Positions 7,735 through 15,551 of a stretch of DNA of 47,482 nt are shown here, piece by piece. Position 1 is the first letter of the stretch, and each line of letters opens with the position of its first letter. The translations under genes were made by a program, and so were the position numbers. Where the stretch lies: positions 1 to 47,482 of the forward strand of contig NZ_LQOY01000252.1 of the NCBI RefSeq assembly GCF_002101675.1, in the 5' to 3' direction. The DNA is from Mycobacterium gordonae (GTDB lineage Bacteria > Actinomycetota > Actinomycetes > Mycobacteriales > Mycobacteriaceae). Under the pieces are notes generated by a model, which saw only the letters and a list, made by a program, of their open reading frames with translations, was not told where the DNA came from and searched no databases.

Positions 7735-9045
7735 GTGACACGGGTGTCGGCAAGAAACCGAGAAACGGGCGCCCGCCAGGCGCGCGACCTGGTCAGGGTA
7801 GCTTTCGCCCCCGCGGTGGTGGCGCTGGTCGTCATCGCGGCGGTCACACTGTTGCAGCTGCTGATCGCCAACAGCGACATGACCGGCGCCTTGGGTGCCA
7901 TCGCCAGCATGTGGCTGGGCGTGCACCAGGTGCCGATCTCCATCGGCGGTCGGGAACTGGGCGTGATGCCGCTGTTGCCGGTCATGTTGATGGTGTGGGG
8001 CACCGCACGTACCACCGCGCGCGCGACCTCGCCGTACTCGTCGTGGCTGGTGATCCGGTGGGTCGTCGCGTCGGCGCTGGGCGGCCCGCTGTTGATCGCC
8101 GCCATCGCGCTTGCCGTCATCCACGACGCGTCGTCGGTGTTGACCGAACTGCAGACGCCCAGCGCGCTGCGGGCGTTCACCAGCGTGCTGGTGGTACACG
8201 CCATCGGCGCCGCGATCGGGGTTTGGTCACAGGCGGGGCGACGCGCATTGGCCGCTTCTCCGTTGCCGAACTGGCTCGGTGATTCATTGCGCGCGGCTTC
8301 GGCCGGGGTGCTGGCCCTGCTCGGACTCTCCGGTGTGGTGACGGCGGGGTCGCTGGTCGTGCACTGGTCGACCATGCAAGACCTGTACGGCATCACCGAT
8401 TCGATCTGGGGCCAGTTCAATCTGACCGCGCTGTCGGTGCTGTACGCGCCGAACGTCATGGTGGGTGCCGCTGCGGTCGCCGTCGGGTCCAGCGCCCATA
8501 TCGGCTTCGCGACATTCAGCTCGTTCACGGTGTTCGGCGGCGATGTGCCTGCCCTGCCGATCCTCGCCGCGGCGCCCACGCCGCCGCTCGGGCCGGTGTG
8601 GGTTGCGCTGCTGATCATCGGTGCGGCATCCGGAGTCGCGGTCGGTCAGCAATGTGCCCGGCGTGCGCTGCCGTTGATCCCCGCGGTGGCCAAGTTGCTG
8701 GTGGCGGCCCTGGTGGCGGCGATGATGATGACGCTGCTGGGTTACGGCGGCGGCGGCAAGCTCGGCAACTTCGGCGACGTCGGCGTCGACCACAGCGCCA
8801 TGTTCCTGGGCGTGTTGTTCTGGTTCACCGTGGTGGGTGGGGTCACCGTGGTGATGGCCGGAGGCGTTCGGCGACGGCCGCGACGGCGGCGGGTCAGGCC
8901 GCCCGCTGCTGTACCGGAGCCCGTCGAAGACGACGAACCGTTGGAGGGGGCTTTCGACGACGAGGACGAACCCGTGGGCGTCGAGGAACCTGCGCTGCCT
9001 GACGAGCAGGCCGACGAGCCGCGCCCGCCAGCGGAAGAAGATTAG
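7735..9045 (+). CDS. perM: PerM-type polytopic membrane protein (DUF6350), Rv0955-like
   Basis: The 436-residue integral membrane protein has about eight to ten hydrophobic segments spread over residues 20-385 and an acidic cytoplasmic tail (about 400-436, Glu/Asp/Pro-rich). The M. tuberculosis protein PerM is reported to stabilise the divisome protein FtsB and to be needed for persistence. The GTG at 7735 is taken as start, and a second in-frame GTG at 7744 is possible. The gene follows the Rv0954-like gene by 53 bases. The repeated LLxxGxxxGVAVG-type helices and the lack of extracytoplasmic domains fit a scaffold role rather than an enzyme. Confidence 0.88.
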   Translation: MTRVSARNRETGARQARDLVRVAFAPAVVALVVIAAVTLLQLLIANSDMTGALGAIASMWLGVHQVPISIGGRELGVMPLLPVMLMVWGTARTTARATSPYSSWLVIRWVVASALGGPLLIAAIALAVIHDASSVLTELQTPSALRAFTSVLVVHAIGAAIGVWSQAGRRALAASPLPNWLGDSLRAASAGVLALLGLSGVVTAGSLVVHWSTMQDLYGITDSIWGQFNLTALSVLYAPNVMVGAAAVAVGSSAHIGFATFSSFTVFGGDVPALPILAAAPTPPLGPVWVALLIIGAASGVAVGQQCARRALPLIPAVAKLLVAALVAAMMMTLLGYGGGGKLGNFGDVGVDHSAMFLGVLFWFTVVGGVTVVMAGGVRRRPRRRRVRPPAAVPEPVEDDEPLEGAFDDEDEPVGVEEPALPDEQADEPRPPAEED

Positions 9046-9093
9046 TTCGTCTGCCCGTCTTGCGTCTGCGAAGGTGGCGTCGAGTCTGCGGTG

Positions 9094-9124
9094 AGGGCTG
9101 CGCCCAGGGCGGCAGAGCAGCCCT
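9094..9124. terminator. hairpin downstream of perM
   Basis: AGGGCTGC at 9094-9101 pairs perfectly with GCAGCCCT at 9117-9124 across a 15-base loop that is itself GC-rich. It lies in the 175-base gap between perM and purN, has no T run, and is a plausible mycobacterial-style terminator. Confidence 0.45.
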
Positions 9125-9208
9125 GGACGCAGTTTCGACGAAGCCCGACTCGTTCTGATGTGTCGCGCTCCTCCTCCGGCCGCAGAGCGGCCGGCATCGT
9201 CGCCCGAC

Positions 9209-9214
9209 TAGGCT
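9209..9214 (+). promoter_or_regulatory. -10 hexamer for a leaderless purN transcript
   Basis: TAGGCT fits the mycobacterial TANNNT -10 element. It is followed by only six bases before the GTG of purN, so transcription would start at or next to the start codon. There is no ribosome-binding site, which supports a leaderless message. Confidence 0.5.
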
Positions 9215-9220
9215 CTCCGT

Positions 9221-9850
9221 GTGCAGGAACCGCTCCGTGTACCCGCGAGTGCACCGGCGCGGCTCGTGGTGCTGGCATCGGGCACCGGTTCGCTGCTGAA
9301 CTCCTTATTGGACGCCGCCCAAGGCGACTACCCGGCGCGGGTGGTGGCCGTCGGGGTCGATCGCGACTGCCGGGCCACCCAGATCGCCGCCGGCGCGGGA
9401 ATCCCCGCCTTCGCCGTCCGCGTCGGCGAGCACCCGACCCGCGACGACTGGGACGCGGCCATCACCGAGGCCACCGCAGCCCACAGCCCGGACTTGGTCG
9501 TCTCCGCGGGGTTCATGAGAATTCTTGGACCGCAGTTCCTTTCGCGGTTCAACGGCCGCATCCTGAACACCCACCCGGCGCTGCTGCCTGCCTTCCCGGG
9601 CGCGCACGGCGTCCGCGACGCGCTGGCCTACGGCGTGAAAGTCACCGGCTGTACGGTGCACCTGGTGGATGCCGGCGTGGACACGGGCCCAATACTGGCG
9701 CAGCAGCCCGTCGAGGTCCGCGACGGAGACAATGAAGAGACCCTCCATGAACGCATCAAGGTCGTGGAACGCCAACTCCTGGTGGATGTGGTGGCCGCGA
9801 TCGCGACCCGTGGCGTGACGGTCACAGAGCGAAAGGCGACCCTGGGATGA
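9221..9850 (+). CDS. purN: phosphoribosylglycinamide formyltransferase
   Basis: This enzyme transfers a formyl group from 10-formyl-tetrahydrofolate to GAR, the third step of purine synthesis. It has 209 residues with the family's N-terminal VLASGTGSLLNSLLDA and the catalytic Asn116/His118 in LNTHPALLPAFPGAHG and Asp154 in DAGVDTGPI. The start is the GTG at 9221, immediately after a -10-like element. The stop codon overlaps the purH start by four bases (ATGA), so translation of the two is coupled. Length and motifs are normal. Confidence 0.96.
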   Translation: MQEPLRVPASAPARLVVLASGTGSLLNSLLDAAQGDYPARVVAVGVDRDCRATQIAAGAGIPAFAVRVGEHPTRDDWDAAITEATAAHSPDLVVSAGFMRILGPQFLSRFNGRILNTHPALLPAFPGAHGVRDALAYGVKVTGCTVHLVDAGVDTGPILAQQPVEVRDGDNEETLHERIKVVERQLLVDVVAAIATRGVTVTERKATLG

Positions 9851-11412
9851 ACATCGACAAGAAGCCGATCCGTCGCGCGTTGATCAGCGTGTACGACAAG
9901 ACCGGTCTGGTCGAGCTCGCCCAGGGCCTGACCGCCGCCGGCGTCGAGATCGTCTCGACCGGATCGACAGCGAAGACCATTGCGGACAAAGCGATTCCGG
10001 TGACCCGCGTCGAGGAGCTCACCGGTTTCCCGGAGGTGCTCGACGGTCGCGTCAAGACCCTGCATCCCAAGGTCCACGCCGGTCTACTGGCGGACCTGCG
10101 CAAGCCCGAACACCGCGCCTCGCTCGAGAAGCTCGGCGTCGCCGCCTTCGAACTCGTCGTGGTCAACCTCTACCCGTTCACCCAGACCGTCGAGTCCGGT
10201 GCCAGCCCGGACGAGTGCGTCGAGCAGATCGACATCGGCGGACCGTCGATGGTGCGCGCCGCCGCAAAGAACCACCCCAGCGTCGCCGTCGTCGTCGATC
10301 CCCGCGGCTACGACGGCGTGCTGGCCGCGGTGCGCCACGGCGGGTTCACCCTCGCCGAGCGGAAGAAGCTGGCCTCGTTGGCTTTTCAACACACCGCCGA
10401 ATACGACATCGCCGTCGCGAGCTGGATGCAGTCCACGTTGGCGCCCGAAGAGCCGGCGCACGAGTTCCCGCACTTCTTCGCCAGGAACTGGCGCCGCCAG
10501 GCGACTCTGCGCTACGGCGAGAACCCGCACCAGCAGGCCGCGCTTTACACCGACCCCGGCGCCTGGCCGGGTCTGGCGCAGGCGGAGCAACTGCACGGAA
10601 AAGAGATGTCCTACAACAACTTCACCGATGCGGACGCGGCTTGGCGGGCGGCCTTCGACCACGAGCAGACCTGCGTGGCGATCATCAAGCACGCCAACCC
10701 GTGCGGCATCGCGATCTCCGACGTCTCGGTCGCTGACGCCCACCGCAAGGCCCACGACTGCGACCCGCTGAGCGCGTTCGGCGGTGTGATCGCGGCCAAC
10801 ACCGAGGTCAGCGTGGAGATGGCGGAGTACATCAGCACCATCTTCACTGAGGTGATCGTGGCGCCCGCCTACGAGCCGGGCGCCGTCGAGGTGCTGACCC
10901 GCAAGAAGAACATCCGGGTCCTGCTGGCCTCCGAGCCACTGAACGGCGGGCACGAGCTGCGCCCGATCAGCGGCGGGCTGCTGATCCAGCAGCGCGACCA
11001 ACTCGACGCCCCGGGCGATGACCCGAACAACTGGACCCTGGCCACCGGCGATCCCGCCGACCCGGCCACCCTCACCGACCTGGTGTTCGCCTGGCGCGCC
11101 TGCCGCGCGGTCAAGTCCAACGCCATCGTGATCGTCGCCGGCGGCGCCACCATCGGCGTCGGCATGGGCCAGGTGAACCGGGTCGACGCCGCCCGCCTGG
11201 CCGTCGAACGGGGCGGTGACCGGGTCAACGGCGCCGTCGCGGCCTCCGACGCGTTCTTCCCGTTCCCGGACGGACTCGAGACGCTGACCGCCGCCGGCGT
11301 CAAAGCCGTCGTGCACCCGGGTGGGTCGGTGCGTGATGACGAAGTCACGGCCGCCGCCGCCAAAGCCGGTGTCACGCTGTATCTCACCGGAGCCCGGCAC
11401 TTCGCCCACTGA
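9847..11412 (+). CDS. purH: bifunctional AICAR formyltransferase/IMP cyclohydrolase
   Basis: The protein catalyses the last two steps of IMP synthesis. In its 521 residues, an N-terminal MGS-like cyclohydrolase domain (RRALISVYDKTGLVELA at the start, GRVKTLHPKVHAGLLA near 62-77) precedes the AICAR transformylase domain, which carries the conserved Lys281-His282 in IIKHANPCG and ends in a typical ATD family TGARHFAH. It overlaps purN by four bases. It is complete, with no unusual features. Confidence 0.97.
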   Translation: MNIDKKPIRRALISVYDKTGLVELAQGLTAAGVEIVSTGSTAKTIADKAIPVTRVEELTGFPEVLDGRVKTLHPKVHAGLLADLRKPEHRASLEKLGVAAFELVVVNLYPFTQTVESGASPDECVEQIDIGGPSMVRAAAKNHPSVAVVVDPRGYDGVLAAVRHGGFTLAERKKLASLAFQHTAEYDIAVASWMQSTLAPEEPAHEFPHFFARNWRRQATLRYGENPHQQAALYTDPGAWPGLAQAEQLHGKEMSYNNFTDADAAWRAAFDHEQTCVAIIKHANPCGIAISDVSVADAHRKAHDCDPLSAFGGVIAANTEVSVEMAEYISTIFTEVIVAPAYEPGAVEVLTRKKNIRVLLASEPLNGGHELRPISGGLLIQQRDQLDAPGDDPNNWTLATGDPADPATLTDLVFAWRACRAVKSNAIVIVAGGATIGVGMGQVNRVDAARLAVERGGDRVNGAVAASDAFFPFPDGLETLTAAGVKAVVHPGGSVRDDEVTAAAAKAGVTLYLTGARHFAH

Positions 11413-11444
11413 CTGTTCGGCGCGTCACGCGGGTCAGCAGCGCG

Positions 11445-11450
11445 TAGCTT
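11445..11450 (+). promoter_or_regulatory. -10 hexamer for a leaderless transcript of the AAA ATPase gene
   Basis: TAGCTT is followed by six bases (GGAGAG) and then the GTG start at 11457. The purine-rich hexamer touches the start codon, which is too close for a normal ribosome-binding site, so a leaderless transcript is the better reading. Confidence 0.45.
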
Positions 11451-11456
11451 GGAGAG

Positions 11457-12839
11457 GTGACTTCACCGAGCAATCTGCCCCGCACTGTGGGCGAGCTGCG
11501 TGCCTCCGGTCATCGCGAGCGGGGCGTCAAGCAGGAGATCCGCGAAAATCTGTTGACCGCTTTGGCGGACGGCGACGATATCTGGCCGGGCATCCTGGGT
11601 TTCGACGACACCGTGATTCCGCAACTCGAGCGCGCGCTGATCGCCGGCCACGACTTCGTGCTGCTGGGTGAACGCGGCCAGGGCAAGACCCGGCTACTGC
11701 GGGCGCTGACCGGTCTGCTCGACGAGTGGACGCCGGTGATCGACGGATCGGAGCTGGGCGAGCATCCCTACACGGCGATCACCCCGGAGTGGATCCGCCG
11801 CGCGGCCCAGCTGCGGGACGACCTGCCGGTGTCTTGGAAGCACCGCAGTGAGCGCTACACCGAGAAGCTGGCCACCCCTGACACCAGTGTGGCCGACCTG
11901 GTCGGTGACATCGACCCGATCAAGGTCGCTGAAGGCCGCAGCCTCGGCGACCCGGAAACCATTGCCTACGGCCTGATTCCACGCGCACACCGCGGCATCG
12001 TCGCGGTCAACGAGCTGCCCGACCTGGCCGAGCGGATCCAGGTCTCGATGCTGAACGTGATGGAGGAGCGCGACATCCAGGTCCGCGGCTACACGTTGCG
12101 GCTGCCGCTGGACGTGCTGGTGGTGGCCAGCGCCAACCCCGAGGACTACACCAACCGCGGCCGCATCATCACTCCGCTCAAGGACCGATTTGGCGCCGAG
12201 ATCCGCACCCACTACCCACTCGAGCTATCGGCCGAGATCGGCGTGATCGCCCAGGAGGCACACCTGAGCGCGCAGGTGCCCGACTACCTGTTGCAGGTGA
12301 TCGCGCGGTTCGCCCGGTATCTGCGCGAGTCCAATTCGGTCGACCAGCGCTCCGGGGTGTCGGCCCGCTTCGCCATAGCCGCCGCTGAGACGGTGGCCGC
12401 CTCGGCCCGGCACCGCGGCGCGATTCTCGGTGAGACCGACCCGGTGGCCCGGGTGGTCGACCTGGGCACCGTCATCGACGTGCTGCGCGGCAAGCTCGAG
12501 TTCGAGTCCGGCGAGGAAGGCCGCGAGCAGGCCGTGCTCGAGCACCTGCTGCGCCGGGCGACCGCCGACACCGCCTCCCGGGTGCTCGGCGGAGTGGACG
12601 TCGGCACTCTGGTGTCCGCGGTCGAGAGGGGATCCGCGGTGACGACGGGTGAGCGGGTGTCGGCCAAGGATGTGCTGGGCGCGGTGCCCGGGCTGCCGGT
12701 CGTGGACAAGATTGCGGCCAAACTCGGCGCGGAGTCCGAAGGCGAGCGCGCCGCGGCATTGGAACTGGCGCTGGAGGCGCTGTATCTGGCCAAGCGCGTC
12801 GACAAGGTATCCGGGGAGGGGCAGACCGTCTATGGCTAG
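11457..12839 (+). CDS. MoxR/magnesium-chelatase-type AAA+ ATPase, Rv0958-like
   Basis: The 460-residue AAA+ protein has Walker A GERGQGKT at 71-78 and a Walker-B-like stretch IVAVNELPDL, in which the usual Asp is Asn185 followed by Glu186. It also has a sensor-type region LVVASANPEDYTNRGRIITPLKDRFG near 220-245, typical of ChlI/MoxR proteins. Its 3' end overlaps the next gene by eight bases. MoxR-type ATPases paired with von Willebrand-A proteins act as metal-insertion or maturation chaperones. Mycobacteria make no chlorophyll, so true magnesium chelatase activity is not expected. The client protein is unknown. Confidence 0.9.
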   Translation: MTSPSNLPRTVGELRASGHRERGVKQEIRENLLTALADGDDIWPGILGFDDTVIPQLERALIAGHDFVLLGERGQGKTRLLRALTGLLDEWTPVIDGSELGEHPYTAITPEWIRRAAQLRDDLPVSWKHRSERYTEKLATPDTSVADLVGDIDPIKVAEGRSLGDPETIAYGLIPRAHRGIVAVNELPDLAERIQVSMLNVMEERDIQVRGYTLRLPLDVLVVASANPEDYTNRGRIITPLKDRFGAEIRTHYPLELSAEIGVIAQEAHLSAQVPDYLLQVIARFARYLRESNSVDQRSGVSARFAIAAAETVAASARHRGAILGETDPVARVVDLGTVIDVLRGKLEFESGEEGREQAVLEHLLRRATADTASRVLGGVDVGTLVSAVERGSAVTTGERVSAKDVLGAVPGLPVVDKIAAKLGAESEGERAAALELALEALYLAKRVDKVSGEGQTVYG

Positions 12840-14811
12840 TAGCGGGCACTCACAGCGATACTCGGCGTATACCGGCGGGCCCGACCCGCTGGCTCCGCCG
12901 GTGGATCTGCGTGAGGCGCTCGAACAGATCGGGCAGGACGTCATGGCGGGCACCTCGCCGCGCCGGGCCCTGTCCGAATTGCTGCGCCGGGGCAGCGAAA
13001 ACATGCGTGGTGCCGACCGGCTGGCCGCCGAGGCCAACCGCAAAAGGCGAGACCTCTTGCGGCGCAACAACCTCGATGGGACGCTGCAGGAGATCAAGAA
13101 GCTGCTGGACGAGGCGGTGCTGGCCGAACGCAAGGAGTTGGCCCGCGCCCTGGACGACGACGCGCGGTTCTCCGAGTTGCAGTTGGAGTCGTTGCCGCCG
13201 TCGCCGGCCAAGGCAGTGCAGGAGCTTTCCGAATATCAGTGGCGCAGCCCCGAGGCGCGGCAGAAGTATGACCAGATCAAGGATCTGCTGGGCCGCGAGA
13301 TGCTCGACCAACGCTTCGCGGGTATGAAGCAGGCGTTGGAAGGCGCCACCGACGAGGACCGCCAGCGGGTCAACGAGATGCTGGACGATCTGAATGACTT
13401 GCTGGACAAGCACTCCCGTGGAGAAGACACCGAGCAGGACTTCCAGGATTTCATGGACAAGCACGGCGAGTTCTTCCCGGAGAACCCGCAGAATGTCGAG
13501 GAGTTGCTGGATTCGCTGGCCAAGCGGGCCGCCGCCGCGCGGCGGTTCCGCAACAGCCTGAGCCAGCAGCAGCGCGACGAGCTGGATGCGTTGGCGCAGC
13601 AGGCCTTCGGCTCGCCGTCGTTGATGAACGCGCTGAATCGCCTGGACGCGCACCTGCAGGCCGCTCGGCCGGGCGAGGACTGGACGGGCGAGCAGCAGTT
13701 CTCCGGCGACAATCCGTTCGGCATGGGCGAGGGCACCCAGGCGCTGGCCGACATCGGCGAATTGGAGCAGCTGGCCGAGCAGCTGTCTCAGGCATATCCG
13801 GGCGCCACGATGGACGACGTCGACCTCGACGCCCTGGCCCGCCAGCTTGGCGACGACGCCGCGGTGGACGCCCGGACGCTCGCCGAACTGGAACGGGCGC
13901 TGCTCAATCAGGGTTTTCTGGACCGCGGCTCCGACGGCCAGTGGCGATTGTCCCCCAAAGCCATGCGCCGGCTCGGTGAGACGGCGTTACGTGATGTCGC
14001 ACAACAACTTTCCGGACGCAAGGGGGAGCGAGACCACCGGCGGGCCGGCGCCGCCGGCGAGCTGACCGGAGCGACCCGGCCCTGGCAGTTCGGGGACACC
14101 GAGCCGTGGCACATCTCCCGCACCCTCACCAATGCCGTGTTGCGGCAGTCGGGAATGCACACGCTGGACGGCCCGTTGCGCATCACCGTCGACGACGTCG
14201 AGGTCTCCGAGACCGAGATGCGCACCCAGGCCGCGGTGGCGCTGCTGGTGGACACCTCGTTCTCGATGGTGATGGAGAACCGGTGGCTGCCGATGAAACG
14301 GACCGCGCTGGCGCTCAACCACCTGGTGAGCACCCGGTTCCGGTCAGATGCGTTGCAGATCATCGCCTTTGGCCGCTACGCCCGCACCGTCACGGCCGCC
14401 GAACTGACCGGCTTGGAGGGCGTCTACGAGCAGGGCACCAACCTGCATCACGCGCTCGCGCTGGCGGGCCGTCATCTGCGCCGGCATCCCAACGCACAGC
14501 CCGTCGTGCTGGTGGTGACCGACGGCGAGCCAACCGCCCACCTGGAGGACTACGGCGGGGAAGGGCGTTCTGCTGTGTTTTTTGATTACCCGCCCAACCC
14601 GCGCACCATCTCCTTCACCGTGAAGGGCTTCGACGACATGGCCCGGCTTGGCGCGCAGATCACCATCTTCCGGCTGGGCAGCGACCCCGGCTTGGCCCGA
14701 TTCCTCGACAAGATCGCCCGCCGGGTCGAGGGGCGGGTGGTGGTGCCGGATCTGGACGGACTGGGTGCAGCCGTGGTGGGGGACTACCTACGCTCGCGAC
14801 GCCGTCGCTGA
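12832..14811 (+). CDS. von Willebrand factor A (CoxE/BchD-like) partner protein, Rv0959-like
   Basis: The 659-residue protein starts at ATG 12832 inside the end of the ATPase gene. Residues 50-430 are Gln/Glu/Arg-rich and predicted largely helical. The C-terminal third is a vWA domain with an intact metal-ion-dependent adhesion site: Asp474-x-Ser476-x-Ser478 (VDTSFSMV), then the Thr in EQGTNLHHAL and the Asp in VTDGEPTAH. It is the expected partner of the adjacent MoxR-type ATPase. The frame extends upstream within the ATPase gene in another frame, but 12832 gives the family-like N-terminus. It is followed directly by a palindrome. Confidence 0.9.
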   Translation: MASSGHSQRYSAYTGGPDPLAPPVDLREALEQIGQDVMAGTSPRRALSELLRRGSENMRGADRLAAEANRKRRDLLRRNNLDGTLQEIKKLLDEAVLAERKELARALDDDARFSELQLESLPPSPAKAVQELSEYQWRSPEARQKYDQIKDLLGREMLDQRFAGMKQALEGATDEDRQRVNEMLDDLNDLLDKHSRGEDTEQDFQDFMDKHGEFFPENPQNVEELLDSLAKRAAAARRFRNSLSQQQRDELDALAQQAFGSPSLMNALNRLDAHLQAARPGEDWTGEQQFSGDNPFGMGEGTQALADIGELEQLAEQLSQAYPGATMDDVDLDALARQLGDDAAVDARTLAELERALLNQGFLDRGSDGQWRLSPKAMRRLGETALRDVAQQLSGRKGERDHRRAGAAGELTGATRPWQFGDTEPWHISRTLTNAVLRQSGMHTLDGPLRITVDDVEVSETEMRTQAAVALLVDTSFSMVMENRWLPMKRTALALNHLVSTRFRSDALQIIAFGRYARTVTAAELTGLEGVYEQGTNLHHALALAGRHLRRHPNAQPVVLVVTDGEPTAHLEDYGGEGRSAVFFDYPPNPRTISFTVKGFDDMARLGAQITIFRLGSDPGLARFLDKIARRVEGRVVVPDLDGLGAAVVGDYLRSRRRR

Positions 14812-14814
14812 CAA

Positions 14815-14878
14815 GCGCGAGCAGACGCCAAAGTACCCGTGGCAGCCCAAAATGGGGGGCTTTCACGTCTGCTCGCGC
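14815..14878. terminator. second GAGCAGACG-type palindrome between convergent genes
   Basis: Perfect 13-base arms GCGCGAGCAGACG (14815-14827) and its complement (14866-14878) enclose an imperfectly paired interior. It fills nearly all of the 71-base gap between the vWA gene and the convergent lipoprotein gene, so it could terminate transcription from both sides. Its left part is identical over 17 bases to the element at 4111-4127. Confidence 0.7.
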
Positions 14879-14882
14879 CAAG

Positions 14883-15551
14883 TTAGTAGGCGTCCATCTT
14901 GCGGCCGCCGGGAGATCCGTACAGGTAGGGGTAGTGCACGTCCGGGTCATTCGAGGGCCGCGAAGCTGGCGGCGGCGGGGCGCTGCGCCAGCCGCCCGGT
15001 AGGTGGCAGCCGGTGTCATAGGAGTAGTTCAGGGGACTGCTGCCGATCCCATTGACCAGCGTCACTGTCGCGCCGTCGTCGCGGATCTGTGAGTCGTTGG
15101 CCGCACCCAGTGCCAGCGGCGGAGTTCCGGGTGCGGAGTTGTTGGGCGCAAAGCCCGCGGCCGTGAACGCCGGAGCGAGCTCGGTGGCGATCTGCAACCA
15201 CTGCGCGGCCGAGGGCGGCGGGTCGGCGAAAAACATATCGCTATTGACCTGACGGCCGATGCTGCGGGTGAACGGGTCCTGGCAACCGTTGCTGAGATGG
15301 GTGGCCGCCATCGTCGAAAACCGGCTCTGCGGTGAGTGTTTGCCGATCACCGCGCGAATCGCGGTGTCGAGTTCGGCCAGCTGACGCTCGACGGCTTCCA
15401 GATCGGGCCGGGCGTTGACCATCCGCTGCAGCCGATCCAGTTCGGACCGGCCAGGATTGGCGTTCGGATTCAAGGTGGTCGGCTTAACGCAGCCGGCCAG
15501 CATGAGGGCGAGGCCGAGCAGCAGTGCCGCCGGCCGGGTCACGGGTCGCAT
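14883..15551 (-). CDS. LppV/LprP-family lipoprotein
   Basis: The 222-residue exported lipoprotein has a signal sequence with a hydrophobic core at 8-18 and a lipobox LAGC placing the modified cysteine at 21. The mature part has Cys residues near 94 and 182 that could form a disulfide, and a Pro-rich C-terminus. It resembles the LppV and LprP proteins of M. tuberculosis, which also sit next to alpha/beta hydrolase genes of the DUF1023 type. Its first 13 bases overlap the end of the hydrolase gene. Being envelope-anchored and coupled to a putative secreted lipase, it may be an accessory or immunity protein. That role is my inference. Confidence 0.85.
   Translation of the reverse strand: MRPVTRPAALLLGLALMLAGCVKPTTLNPNANPGRSELDRLQRMVNARPDLEAVERQLAELDTAIRAVIGKHSPQSRFSTMAATHLSNGCQDPFTRSIGRQVNSDMFFADPPPSAAQWLQIATELAPAFTAAGFAPNNSAPGTPPLALGAANDSQIRDDGATVTLVNGIGSSPLNYSYDTGCHLPGGWRSAPPPPASRPSNDPDVHYPYLYGSPGGRKMDAY

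Noticed and set aside
10084..11409. 441-codon minus-strand frame inside purH
   Set aside because: It lies entirely within a well-conserved gene, and its composition is that of an antisense frame.
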